Below, piece after piece: positions 29,301 through 35,183 of a stretch of 64,000 bases of DNA. Source of the DNA: a virus; IMG/VR virus record IMGVR_UViG_3300008450_000018, positions 17,632-81,631 of that record, one strand, 5' to 3'. Both the position numbers and the translations under genes were made by a program. Below the pieces are notes generated by a model, which saw nothing but the letters and a program-made list of their open reading frames with translations, ran no database searches and was not told the origin of the DNA. The first letter of the stretch is position 1. The number at the start of each line of letters is the position of its first letter.

Positions 29301-31322
29301 TGATTCGTATGAACTTATCATACGAATAATAGAACTACTTGAATTTAACGGATTTGAATACCCAAACGGTCCGTAAATAGGATATCCGTCTGCTGCAAAT
29401 CCTATAAGTTTACTATGATTTGTTGCAGGATCTAAATATCCATTAGTAAATCCTGATACATTTCCCCATGCGTTTGCTGTAATAAATTTAGAATTTGTAT
29501 AAACATAACGACCGTTTTCTAATGGATACCCGCCGTAACTATCTTGGCCGTTGATTAATACTTGTGTAGTGTCGTAATTCCACTTGCTACCATCTAGCCC
29601 AGGAACCGAAGCTCCATTGCTTACACCGTTAATAAGAATTCCCGGCAAAGTTATACCAATTACATCTGCAGAATATGTTAAATTATCATGTTCTCCCGGA
29701 TCGTTTAATCCAGGTCTATAAGGATATTTTAATTTAAGATCTTGAGCGACGATATAATTTGTATTAATAGTATTAGGAAAAACTCCAATTTTTACATTTA
29801 CACCATCAGGAAAATCTGTGGTAGTTATAGTAAGTTGATCTTGTGCTAAATTAAGATTAGCTGTTGCATACAGCACAAAATTATTGTTTGGATTATAATC
29901 TGATTTTGCCTGTGCTTGATTAATTACTAAATCTGACACTGGAATTAATCGTATTCTAGTTCCTACCCCATCAATATAATATTCTTTATTTTGATAAGAT
30001 GCAGGTATAACGCTGGTGTCAAAATTAATTTTTAATCCGTTAGTAAAAACAACACCGTTGGGACTAACATAATTTGTTTTACCGATTATTTCTTCATCAA
30101 CATTGATAACATTACTGGTCGGATCTACTATTCGAATAATACCAACTTGATTTGCATCTGACCCATCTTGATAATATAGTGTGTTTAGTGGTGCAGTGAT
30201 TACAGGTATCTGTTCTAGATTATCCTCAGAATTTGTATACCATTCGGTGTTACCGTAACTAATACCTGACAGTATCAAAACTTTGTTATTAGTGGGTATT
30301 GGCAAATAGTAAACTAAATTAATGATATAATCTGCGCCGACTGGAGTCAAAACAATTGTCCAAATTCCGTATCTTTCATTTTCAGGCACTGTAACAGAAT
30401 TAGAAGTCCAATCAGGATCTACATTATAATTTGGAAAAATTATGTACTTTCCATTTAAATTTGCTACTTGGCCATCAATACCTTTGTAATTGTTTTTAAT
30501 ATCTGACAACAATTTACCTTGCAAATTAGCGTAACTTATTGTGCTTACTAAATCAACTGTTTGCACTATTGGCATAGTGATAAAGAAATCTTGGGCTATT
30601 GGAGGTGGAACAAAAAATGTCACAGTGCCCACATCTGTTCCATTATTTTCAACGCCCAGTACTTGTCTAGAACTTAGGTTAGTTTGCGGGCTAAGTCCGC
30701 TTAAGCCAGGATTTGTTTGAATCCAGAAAGGTTTACCAGGCTGATTAACATTGAATGTATAGTTTCCGCCGCGTGCTAATACAATGTCAGGATTTGATGC
30801 AGTATTGTACCCGCTTATATTATAAACTTGAAGACCGTTTTCAGCATATACATTAAATGTGCGTGTTAAGTCTGCTTCACCTGCAAATACATTAACTGAT
30901 TCTGGGCCGTTGGGTAGCCAATAGTATTGACTAAAATTAATAAATGCATCAGCATTAATTCTTGGATTATAACTATAAAAATCGCTTTCCCATAGATTGT
31001 CTTGATTGCTGATGTTGCCGCCATAAAAATCTATCTTTTGTAAAACTTCAGGATATGTAGTATGAAAATCCACTTCTCCAGTTGCTTTATTTTTTACAAC
31101 TATACTAGGCTCTAATTGGTAATCTGCACGAAGTGCATCAGACTCTTTAATATAGGTATTAATTCCACTGAATCCTGGCGCAAATTTTCTTCCAACATAA
31201 CCATTAATAGGAACCAAATTTGGCTCTGTCATTAGCTGATCCAATGTAGCGTTTAGAAATCGTTTATTAGAGTCAGACTGGAATACTGCTGGAAGAAAAT
31301 TTATTGTTTTAGTAATTGGCAT
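17301..31322 (-). CDS. Giant virion structural protein (4673 aa) with YHYH-like and FG-GAP-like regions
   Basis: A single uninterrupted frame of 4673 codons. N-terminal YYWLPNGPE and similar strands come first. A YHYH-like segment (HSKLIGFAADGYPIYGP, around residue 635) continues to about residue 860. A region around residues 2500-3150 has five spaced repeats of the type I-G-x-P/A-P (VIGQPGYNG, YIGAPDDD, MIGAPLED, YIGAPYQSE, IVGSKNNK), suggesting an FG-GAP-like propeller. Near the C-terminus are GSGYTLPPIITITG-type repeats (about residues 3880 and 4240). It lies directly after gp6, where related aquatic phages carry very large baseplate-associated structural proteins. It may do the job of T4 gp7/gp8 plus adhesion, but sequence alone does not prove that. 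A late box lies 25 nt upstream. Confidence 0.85.
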   Translation of the reverse strand: MPITKTINFLPAVFQSDSNKRFLNATLDQLMTEPNLVPINGYVGRKFAPGFSGINTYIKESDALRADYQLEPSIVVKNKATGEVDFHTTYPEVLQKIDFYGGNISNQDNLWESDFYSYNPRINADAFINFSQYYWLPNGPESVNVFAGEADLTRTFNVYAENGLQVYNISGYNTASNPDIVLARGGNYTFNVNQPGKPFWIQTNPGLSGLSPQTNLSSRQVLGVENNGTDVGTVTFFVPPPIAQDFFITMPIVQTVDLVSTISYANLQGKLLSDIKNNYKGIDGQVANLNGKYIIFPNYNVDPDWTSNSVTVPENERYGIWTIVLTPVGADYIINLVYYLPIPTNNKVLILSGISYGNTEWYTNSEDNLEQIPVITAPLNTLYYQDGSDANQVGIIRIVDPTSNVINVDEEIIGKTNYVSPNGVVFTNGLKINFDTSVIPASYQNKEYYIDGVGTRIRLIPVSDLVINQAQAKSDYNPNNNFVLYATANLNLAQDQLTITTTDFPDGVNVKIGVFPNTINTNYIVAQDLKLKYPYRPGLNDPGEHDNLTYSADVIGITLPGILINGVSNGASVPGLDGSKWNYDTTQVLINGQDSYGGYPLENGRYVYTNSKFITANAWGNVSGFTNGYLDPATNHSKLIGFAADGYPIYGPFGYSNPLNSSSSIIRMISSYESSNDGLFRPVAQTVTVTADVVNSNLITVSSTNGLNPGMRITVNSAGLESGSVWIINNGLKTAVGLPPFLGTASQIQLSSSVTLSAGVTITFEFLAGAFIEDYSYVQDSGTLDQYNGRFCVTPEFPNGTYAYFTTQASDGTPIYPYIIGRAYYGSTNIDTNTSLSDPDYIIISRASRDLNPWTRRNRWFHKDIIELTSLYNNTPQVFDSNQRAKRPIIEFDADLQLINFGKTAKSPVDIFDTVYTNAFLSVEGKTSIFVDGISLVQGMRVIFSADNDAGVRDKIWQVTFENVSGDPLANEVIHLIPVDDISDFNTVSVFNGVVNNGKSFYFLDKIWIEGQSKTGINQPPLFDVFDNEGVSFSDSVKYPVINSATQFNGTKIFSYKTGTGTADPILGFPLSYKNFNNIGDIQFDNNFDVESFSYGIDKVVYTKKIDSGLLYKNNTDGSITKLNVWTNVNTTTRQMQDIPFTYDGVDNSFKIDIIPEVATVKPNILIYVNFKEISINDYFAYNVPDGILIVIKKAKLQINDRVDILVYSKNISSLGFYQIPDNLNLNAQNRILGTPTLGELRNHIGSLSKNSLYFIGNYPGVSNLRDLYIENQSGTMLQQSAPVSFASMFLSDEKYNFASGLINAQQEYIRFKNKFINIASNSSQINPSDPVGAVDYIIKQINSVKDKTFPWYYSDMVPYGDNKNVITYNIFNPQQRNYELTTIFSNETLSNRSILIYLNGSQLLYGRDYEFLVTGPGVSIKNNITLAVGNILTIVEYQDTDGNWVPETPSKLGLYPKFTPAIYTDITYTNPQVMIRGHDGSLTPSFGDFRDNIVLELEKRIYNNIKVQYSDKLVSPYDSIPGKFRDSGYTISQYNNLLSRFYLQWASVNNLNYVENTTYQNDAAFSYNYSTALDVVNGQALPGSWRACFQYFYDTQRPNTAPWEMLGFSEEPDWWRSTYGPAPYTSGNKILWDDLEAGYIAAGSRVGIDTKFARPGLSNFIPVNENGQLLPPIGLLTNKYDSTQFNDNWNMGQFSPVETAWRNSSEYPFAVQYTSAIINPGKYFAYGITTSKYRYNVDLDQYLITGTNNRITQEDIDVNGYVNLSGDISRASGYLNWISDYQVTRGATDKTPLLNFVRDYSIQLSYRMAGFSGKNYLKILAEQNSPNSTNETIIVPDDNYNLTLHKSTPVFNSRYSAVIIEKTGNGFTISGYDNERPYFTIVPPAQTGEYQLVKSEKRTVNYYTEFTNFKINIPYGTELTTLQQVANFISGYERYLQLQGFKFDYYDETLAQIKNWQLSTKEFLFWTQQGWTINSVIVLSPASNNLKLFNTTAVVDGINNSFYGTKVLNQNYKVLNTDNYTVARDNNTFVLSLTSTTDLIGYVDLNLVQYEHVLIFDNRTQFNDIIYDPIMGQRQYRLKLIGSKTGEWTGTLSALGFVYNQPGVAAWRPNKDYLQGDLVEYKSFYYTASKNLPGTTEFKFSDWLPVDRNKIKTGLLNNFARNAGIGETFYNVDKVNLESEFDRYALGLIGYRDRSYLNDLGLDDTSQVKFYQGFIKEKGTLNAINALGKVSFSGRPSDVTVSEDWAFRVGSYGSTGTNQFLELVLEEKYLLSNPTSLEVRSNNSVLFSSLYTDNQGLYKTSSVPWSSPFLINRTVDSDYSDDIRTAGYVSIDDIDFTLFDLTNVSTLNADISNITAGSTIWIAKDYQQNWNVYRVSDSECSVISLSNDLNTKVKINTNKSHGLVKNDTILLTGVDKFTGFYKVQNVTGLTSFIVEFTGDLRGFSTFNQTGQLYKLISMKVDSPLGITNLTPRLGWSVNNKVWVNSYNSAGDWAVYNKTDPWRLTTALQKGTLENNFQFGAAVNLATDDNFAVIGQPGYNGNVGAITNYVINFNGVLVEDVTLTSSANATVKMGSVIESGNTKVITGAPESSNGIGYVFVYNRENVGTLSDTQILSPISANVGSFGTSIAISADDNWLYIGAPDDDIVYIYGYDNTVPEQEVVTLTPNGSVSSFTLPYVPVSAETIYVQGSSATYVPYRDYTLSSSTISFTLPPPAGTIVISQRPGYNLVGTIAGNAGSQFGYSLSATVDGSQIMIGAPLEDVTANIGGNITTYTDSGAVHLWNRSINNFIVQDNLTVTFNAVATVTQYTRVYVDNIEKFVGVDWYVSNSTLNLITFYNPPGQSKILTIETNVFHPIQTTVPAQPFTDQQFGYSLDICTNSCSLYIGAPYQSEVNLYNGAVYRFLNQGKVYGEIVGTKANATVNSGDSIRINNYAVQFTDTSLSSVVNAINNVNALGEPIGPKIPGVTASIENNKLKLVSDSEVTFNKLNVLPGVGTAITDLGLDIFPEVDIIYNNSTKSYDYFGKLVKINNNSDILVVASDIAATLQSTVFDNSKIYTPNPTTFDGELTIFSEPVDDSGAVWIYSYLPNNLSTIETPGIFTFIQQLTPTTTNDGLKTNDGFGSAISISKYELIVGSKNNKQLAFNGGRVYKFANPTNLLGWDVLRSQEPKVDINGIIKAYTYNALTQTVQYNLDYIDPAKGKILGLAEQELTYKIDYDPAIYNNASADDVSVNNNLYWTDQQVGQLWWDLSTVRYIDYEQGSIKYRTTNWGRVFPSSSIDVYEWVESLYPPSQYVANGGDGEPKYSGNGAYVTLTYIDPATNFATVKYYFWVKNKTTVSANQFGRTIPTTTVASYIASPKNSGVKYFAAVRDDSIAFYNMVNEAVGRDIIFHLDYATLLNSNIIHNEYALLSDTNNKSADIPENIYNKLLDSASGIDRFGNPVPDPTLAVQNRYGIDIRPRQSMFIDRNEAIREMVLYVNSIFDLNVISQGYDLTRLSEGEPEPVPNSGAYDLVVTNLEELSYINIAILPMGYKVLVQNDSSVDNLWTIYIKDGVIDEWQPNTRYLTNTIVRYNSITYTVNQTITTGATFNIDDYTYYQVQNEWNLNRVQSYATSEYWQYKDWYARGFDRTVKPTYTIETSAQLNDLTLRSQDLVKINNNGQGKWFMIQVFPNTVITVGIQDGTIELKKNLYALEEFGLGFDADNFDTIRFDQNPGIETRQILQTLRDDIFIDQLDSKFLNLFFVFINYILDEQKYVDWLFKTSFINVLQKIQGLNQPAIYIKENQEFYKQYIEEVKPYKTTLREYVVDYLGYDNYNSYVSDFDVPPTYDSVLKTTRSPSGEFIQDARFLQQPEYANWLSNYAYSIASIDIIDGGSGYTLPPIITITGSRNGNDAVARALITDGVLTKIVLLYPGSDYVTTPVITITGGNGSGAIARANLVNGLVRNIKTTLVYDRYTYSTTIVDWKPDTTFTQGTIIDYNGVAYIVNQTFTSPTTFNSNVLVNLTVYPIDNINNANDRIQAYYQPELGQPGKDLSLLQSGIDYPGVKVQGPTFSDNGGFGGSGPEPPLEGISAADGFDATLFDPLEFDENGIPILSDAILDAKITSTFNDITLGTKPEDIIVDGGPFVYSYFTEWKANRYYDKGDLISYNDKVWYVVTPTTTGNVFSTANLTIYNVGPYASHAPEEMVPGRVYDTLDMTISTIATDPTVSYYTNWSTGSGIQLDYIQIIDPGSGYSPADIGVTIVGGGYFTQGQAQVILNSNGSATSFQVVNNGGGYDTTPQVVITGANTSPIIATAIMKLSISPSGNAWPMMSYRIFKDMNDNFTYLREDGASTTTLAANLSLTDTTIQVVDASKLATPSSNGGQPGVVYINGERITYYSKDNTTNILGRIRRGTGGTGAKNHFVGNIVLDGSQNQIIPNSGDSVWYARSQGPGTINVNVYSSTLEGVGTTFTTLTPGTQIFAGVKDENAVESTLGNSSTSSTFTRQQLIGTIDNVVSDTVAILAVTKRNPDVPEGNPVEWAYISANNTPYFVAANISNVTVRYTGNITANTSSNIITGNGTIFLAELNVGNDLYDNGGNIVGTISNVISNTSAYISNNSLVNLTDERFTTYYTFESNVAFAQTNIWYNLGNSAQANANGVLGNTTASNGQGLFNANTLQVSFLKQGLQG

Positions 31323-31333
31323 CTTCTAATCTA

Positions 31334-34300
31334 TTAATTAATTATAGTATTTACCGTTAAATTTTGTATGTTTAATTGTGCTGCGGTAATGGCGCTGATA
31401 ATTTCAATATTTTCTACTGTTGCACAACTTATTAAAATTTCATTAGGTTCACTGTTAATCTGCTGCAATGATCCATACGTTTGACTAGTGCTATTAGGTA
31501 CAATAATAATGCTGCTAATATTAGGAGCCAGACCTTGCTGAATAAACGTCGATAGTTCAGTGAAATAAAATGTTTCACCAAAATCCCAATTTCCTACAGC
31601 AAAAAATGCATTAATATATGCAAGAACTTGACTTCGAATTTCGCTGTCAGATAAATTAATATTCGAATTTTTTATAATCTTGAATGTAGCTTGAAGCTCG
31701 GGTCTGGCTTTGCTGCCAAATAACGGCTTAAAAACTGCGGCATTATAAATGATAGCGTCACTGACTGATTTATAATTTTCTAGATTCCCAAATGCTAGTT
31801 TCAGACTTTCTCCTGTTTCTTTTTCAGGTTCTTGAACTTTTCCGGTAGTATCTAATATCCATGATCTGTATTCTGTTTCATATTCTTTGGTTAATACATA
31901 CATATCTATTAGATTACTTGGACTTGGATCTATTCTTCTACTTCCTGGAGCATTGTGTTTATATTGAAAATATAAAGGCAAGCGGCCAACTCTTGCAATA
32001 TAATCGTTGCTTTCAGTTAATGATCGTGCATTAAGATTGATAGTTAAAACATAAAAAATTTCTTCTTCATATGCATAAAAAATTTGCCCTTCGGTATAGT
32101 TATTAATATTTGGAATAATATCAAATTGATTTCCAACTATTACCACAGACGATGAAAGAATGGGAGTAAATGTTACAAAACTATTATATCCGTAAGTTTT
32201 TTTAAAGAAAACAAACTTAGTAGGGGGATCATTATTCACATCAGGTTGTACTATGGTGTTAAAAATGTCTGGATCGTCAGGCACACCGTCGTTATTAATA
32301 TCGCTATATGTAACTAATACTTTGCTAGCGTTTACATAACCATCAGATTCTGCAATTTGATCGTATATGTACCATAAAACGTTTTCGGTTAACGGCTGTC
32401 CTGTATCTGGATCTCCGTTAACTTTTAGAACATTTACGCTATCATTGACTGTAAAGCCAGTTATAGGATCAAAAATCTTTACTTTATTGTCAAAATAGAA
32501 TTTTGTTTCTTGTATGCTTTCAAAAATATAACTTAATCCTCTAATTTGCACAGTGTAAATAGAATTCGAAACAGTAAAGCTTAATAGCCAGCTTGCATCT
32601 AAATTCTGGCCGCTGGTAGAACCTTGATAAATTTGACTAAAGGGATCTGTCAGATTTAAATCTTGGGCACTAACAGTTTGCCAAGTTTGAGTATTTTGAT
32701 CATAGCGAATTCCAAATTCACTGTAGTTACTGATTAATCCTATCAGCTTAGATATAAATTCTGTTGTAAACGTATTACTAAATGTAGGTATCACGGTGAT
32801 AGCTTGGGCGTTCGACGGTAAATTTAAACTTAACTTAACAGGGCCTTCTCCGTTGCTTAAATTACCCTGATTGCCATTGCCTATTAAGCTAGTAATAGAA
32901 ACATATAGTAAAGGTTGTCCGTTTTGTGGCACTTGTCCATTAGCGGGCAAAGGCACTATTTCATTACCAGAATTAAAATAATTACCAGCACCCGGACTGA
33001 ATACTATAATACAACCTTCTGTTAAATATCTATTATTACCCACAACCCCTGATCCTATAGCAACTTTATTTCCAGAAATCGGAAAATCTAGAAAATAACC
33101 AGTGCTACTGCCAGACCCTGCAGTACTTCGATTCCAATACAAACTGGTCAGCGAAAATCTGTTAAAATATTCATAATAAAAATGTTGCAAGGTTTTACTA
33201 CGTATGTCTGGCAGGATTTGATTTTCAATGATTCTATTAATATCTGCAGTTGTACTGAAAGTGAAACTAAAACTAGAATCAGCATCTTCTTTATAAAGAA
33301 TTCCATCTTCTGAAAAAATATTGGTACTGCTATATCTACCGCTGGTGTCGAATATATCCAAATATCTACTAATTCCGCTACTAGTTCTATTAACTGATTT
33401 GACTTTACTGATTGTACTATAGTTTGCATAAGGAAAAGTATTATAATCTTCTCCGGTAATCATACGATTTTGTGTATAATACAGTTGCGGTGCTTTAGTT
33501 TTAATTTCAGTGATACTTTCCCTGGGGACAGCATTAGCAACTGTGTATTTTAAACTAGCCACAATTGTCAATGTTTCTAATCTACCAGCACGACTGACAT
33601 ATGGTATAGTTAAACGAATGTTAGTCATTTCGTCTGGGGTAATCTTATAACTTAGTCCAGTGCTAGTTCTAAAATATGTCACAAAACTTCCCACAGGGAT
33701 GGCAGAAAAAGTGCCGTCACCGAATACTAGATCAATTTGATCTCCTGCTCTTGTATTAACCTGATAGCTTTTTTGTGCTGCATTATTGTTATAGATAATG
33801 TTAACCCCGTTAACACTGGGAATTTGATTCCACAATTGTCCGACGTTGCCCAAGCTACCAATTTCATATAGCCAAACATCCGAATTATTAATATTATCAA
33901 AGTTAATACTAGCTAAATTATTAGGTAAACTTTCAGGAAATCTAAAAGTCTGCGTTTGTAAATTTCCTTGTTTAAAATAAAAGAAAAATCCTGTATTATT
34001 GCTAGCATTGCCTAAATTGTCATTTTTATAAATTACATTAAGAGGTCTGCCTGGTGCAGGTGCTGCTTCATATATATAACTTTCATCTACACTGGTGCCG
34101 CTGACAACTTCAAAATTTAAGGAAGCATTTTCAATTTGCGTGTTGTATCCAAAAACTGGCAGTGTGCCCGAGGGCAAATTTATATTATATTCTGCATTTA
34201 ATACCCCAGCAATAGTATTACTGTTGGCAGGTTTACCTACTTGCTGATTGGTCGGTAAAGCTGCATTAATTATTGTGATAAACTGTTCATACCAATTAAC

Positions 34301-34747
34301 ATTTCCGTTGTCGTTCCAGTTTACAATAAGATTAGTAAGATCAATCCCGTTGCTGTCTTGTAATCTTTCAGTGGTTTGTACACTGTCGAATTTTATAAAA
34401 CCATTGGCCGTTTGATTACGTTTAGGCACATAGCTAATTAGTTTAGCTAGTTTTAAAACACTGTCTCTACGTTCTGCTGTATCAATAAAATTTTCACGAG
34501 CGTTTAAATCTGTACGAAATGCAAGACTCTGTCCTAAAAATGCAATAAGGTCAATTAATGCAACATATTCGCTGGATTCGATAAAATCGTTAAAATTTTC
34601 TGGATAGTATATGCGTAGATAATCCAGCATTGTTTTACGCAAAGTTTGAAAATCATAACTTTGAAAATCTGCGTTTCTGAAAGTTTCGTAAAGAATAGTC
34701 CAGTCTTGATTGACTAAAAGACTACTTTGTCTAGTTGTAAGTGCCAT
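31334..34747 (-). CDS. 6: Baseplate wedge subunit gp6 (J-like)
   Basis: A 1137-aa protein recognisable from its N-terminus: LRKTMLDYLRIYYPENFNDF, then EYVALIDLIAFLGQSLAFR and the TAERRDSVLKLAKLISYVPK segment, all typical of gp6/baseplate J-like wedge proteins of T4-like phages. A central EIKTKAPQLYYTQNRMITGEDY segment matches the J-like core. It is much longer than T4 gp6 (about 660 aa), with added beta domains in the second half. gp6 links wedges into the baseplate ring. It is followed downstream by the giant protein and preceded by gp25, as expected for a wedge module. Confidence 0.9.
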   Translation of the reverse strand: MALTTRQSSLLVNQDWTILYETFRNADFQSYDFQTLRKTMLDYLRIYYPENFNDFIESSEYVALIDLIAFLGQSLAFRTDLNARENFIDTAERRDSVLKLAKLISYVPKRNQTANGFIKFDSVQTTERLQDSNGIDLTNLIVNWNDNGNVNWYEQFITIINAALPTNQQVGKPANSNTIAGVLNAEYNINLPSGTLPVFGYNTQIENASLNFEVVSGTSVDESYIYEAAPAPGRPLNVIYKNDNLGNASNNTGFFFYFKQGNLQTQTFRFPESLPNNLASINFDNINNSDVWLYEIGSLGNVGQLWNQIPSVNGVNIIYNNNAAQKSYQVNTRAGDQIDLVFGDGTFSAIPVGSFVTYFRTSTGLSYKITPDEMTNIRLTIPYVSRAGRLETLTIVASLKYTVANAVPRESITEIKTKAPQLYYTQNRMITGEDYNTFPYANYSTISKVKSVNRTSSGISRYLDIFDTSGRYSSTNIFSEDGILYKEDADSSFSFTFSTTADINRIIENQILPDIRSKTLQHFYYEYFNRFSLTSLYWNRSTAGSGSSTGYFLDFPISGNKVAIGSGVVGNNRYLTEGCIIVFSPGAGNYFNSGNEIVPLPANGQVPQNGQPLLYVSITSLIGNGNQGNLSNGEGPVKLSLNLPSNAQAITVIPTFSNTFTTEFISKLIGLISNYSEFGIRYDQNTQTWQTVSAQDLNLTDPFSQIYQGSTSGQNLDASWLLSFTVSNSIYTVQIRGLSYIFESIQETKFYFDNKVKIFDPITGFTVNDSVNVLKVNGDPDTGQPLTENVLWYIYDQIAESDGYVNASKVLVTYSDINNDGVPDDPDIFNTIVQPDVNNDPPTKFVFFKKTYGYNSFVTFTPILSSSVVIVGNQFDIIPNINNYTEGQIFYAYEEEIFYVLTINLNARSLTESNDYIARVGRLPLYFQYKHNAPGSRRIDPSPSNLIDMYVLTKEYETEYRSWILDTTGKVQEPEKETGESLKLAFGNLENYKSVSDAIIYNAAVFKPLFGSKARPELQATFKIIKNSNINLSDSEIRSQVLAYINAFFAVGNWDFGETFYFTELSTFIQQGLAPNISSIIIVPNSTSQTYGSLQQINSEPNEILISCATVENIEIISAITAAQLNIQNLTVNTIIN
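31348..31355 (-). promoter_or_regulatory. T4 late-type promoter box inside the end of gp6
   Basis: The minus strand reads GGTAAATA, 25 nt before the ATG of the giant structural gene at 31322 and within the last codons of the gp6-like gene. Confidence 0.5.
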
Positions 34748-34765
34748 GCCTGTCCTCGTTTTATG

Positions 34766-34773
34766 TATTTATT
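34766..34773 (-). promoter_or_regulatory. T4 late-type promoter box for gp6
   Basis: The minus strand reads AATAAATA, 18 nt before the gp6 ATG at 34747, in the 45-nt gap between gp25 and gp6. Confidence 0.55.
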
Positions 34774-34792
34774 GAGAACAAAATATGGTATT

Positions 34793-35170
34793 TTAAAGCA
34801 TTGAATTATTCTGAATCATTTGCTGATCAAATTGCACAGCCAATTTAGCAGTCTGATTTGTTTGGATATAAATCAGATCTAATTCTATTTGTAATCCTCT
34901 CTCATACTGAGTTACAATTACATTCTGGGCTGCAATCCTCGGATCGTTTGCAACAATACGTTTTATGTCCTGTATTATTGTAGTTTTGCTTTCTTCGTTC
35001 AACGGTTCGAATATCATATCCCATATGATAGTGCCGAACTCGGGATTCATTAACTTTTCGCCTTTGCGAATGTTAAAATGATTTTGTAGATCTCGTTTTA
35101 CTAATTCAAAATCGGTTAGTCGAAATCTTTTGTTACTTTCTAATGTGCTGAATCCGTTATATAGTGCCAT
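34793..35170 (-). CDS. 25: Baseplate wedge subunit gp25
   Basis: A 125-aa protein close to T4 gp25 in length (132 aa). The NPEFGTIIWDMIFEPLNEES segment (about residues 43-62) holds the conserved core with the E-P of the EPR-like motif, followed by the IKRIVANDPRI helix and the LDLIYIQTNQ strand. gp25 forms part of the wedge core that holds the sheath-baseplate junction and resembles T6SS TssE. It lies between the gp5-like hub and gp6. The family is clear. Confidence 0.92.
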   Translation of the reverse strand: MALYNGFSTLESNKRFRLTDFELVKRDLQNHFNIRKGEKLMNPEFGTIIWDMIFEPLNEESKTTIIQDIKRIVANDPRIAAQNVIVTQYERGLQIELDLIYIQTNQTAKLAVQFDQQMIQNNSML

Positions 35171-35175
35171 AGCTA

Positions 35176-35183
35176 TATTTACC
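35176..35183 (-). promoter_or_regulatory. Possible late-type box very close to the gp25 start
   Basis: The minus strand reads GGTAAATA, ending only 5 nt before the gp25 ATG (35170) and overlapping the gp5 stop codon. If functional it would give an almost leaderless transcript, so it may be chance. Confidence 0.25.

Noticed and set aside
33148-33429. Alternative minus-strand frame inside gp6
   Set aside because: It is out of frame with the well-supported gp6 protein and lacks motifs and a ribosome-binding site.
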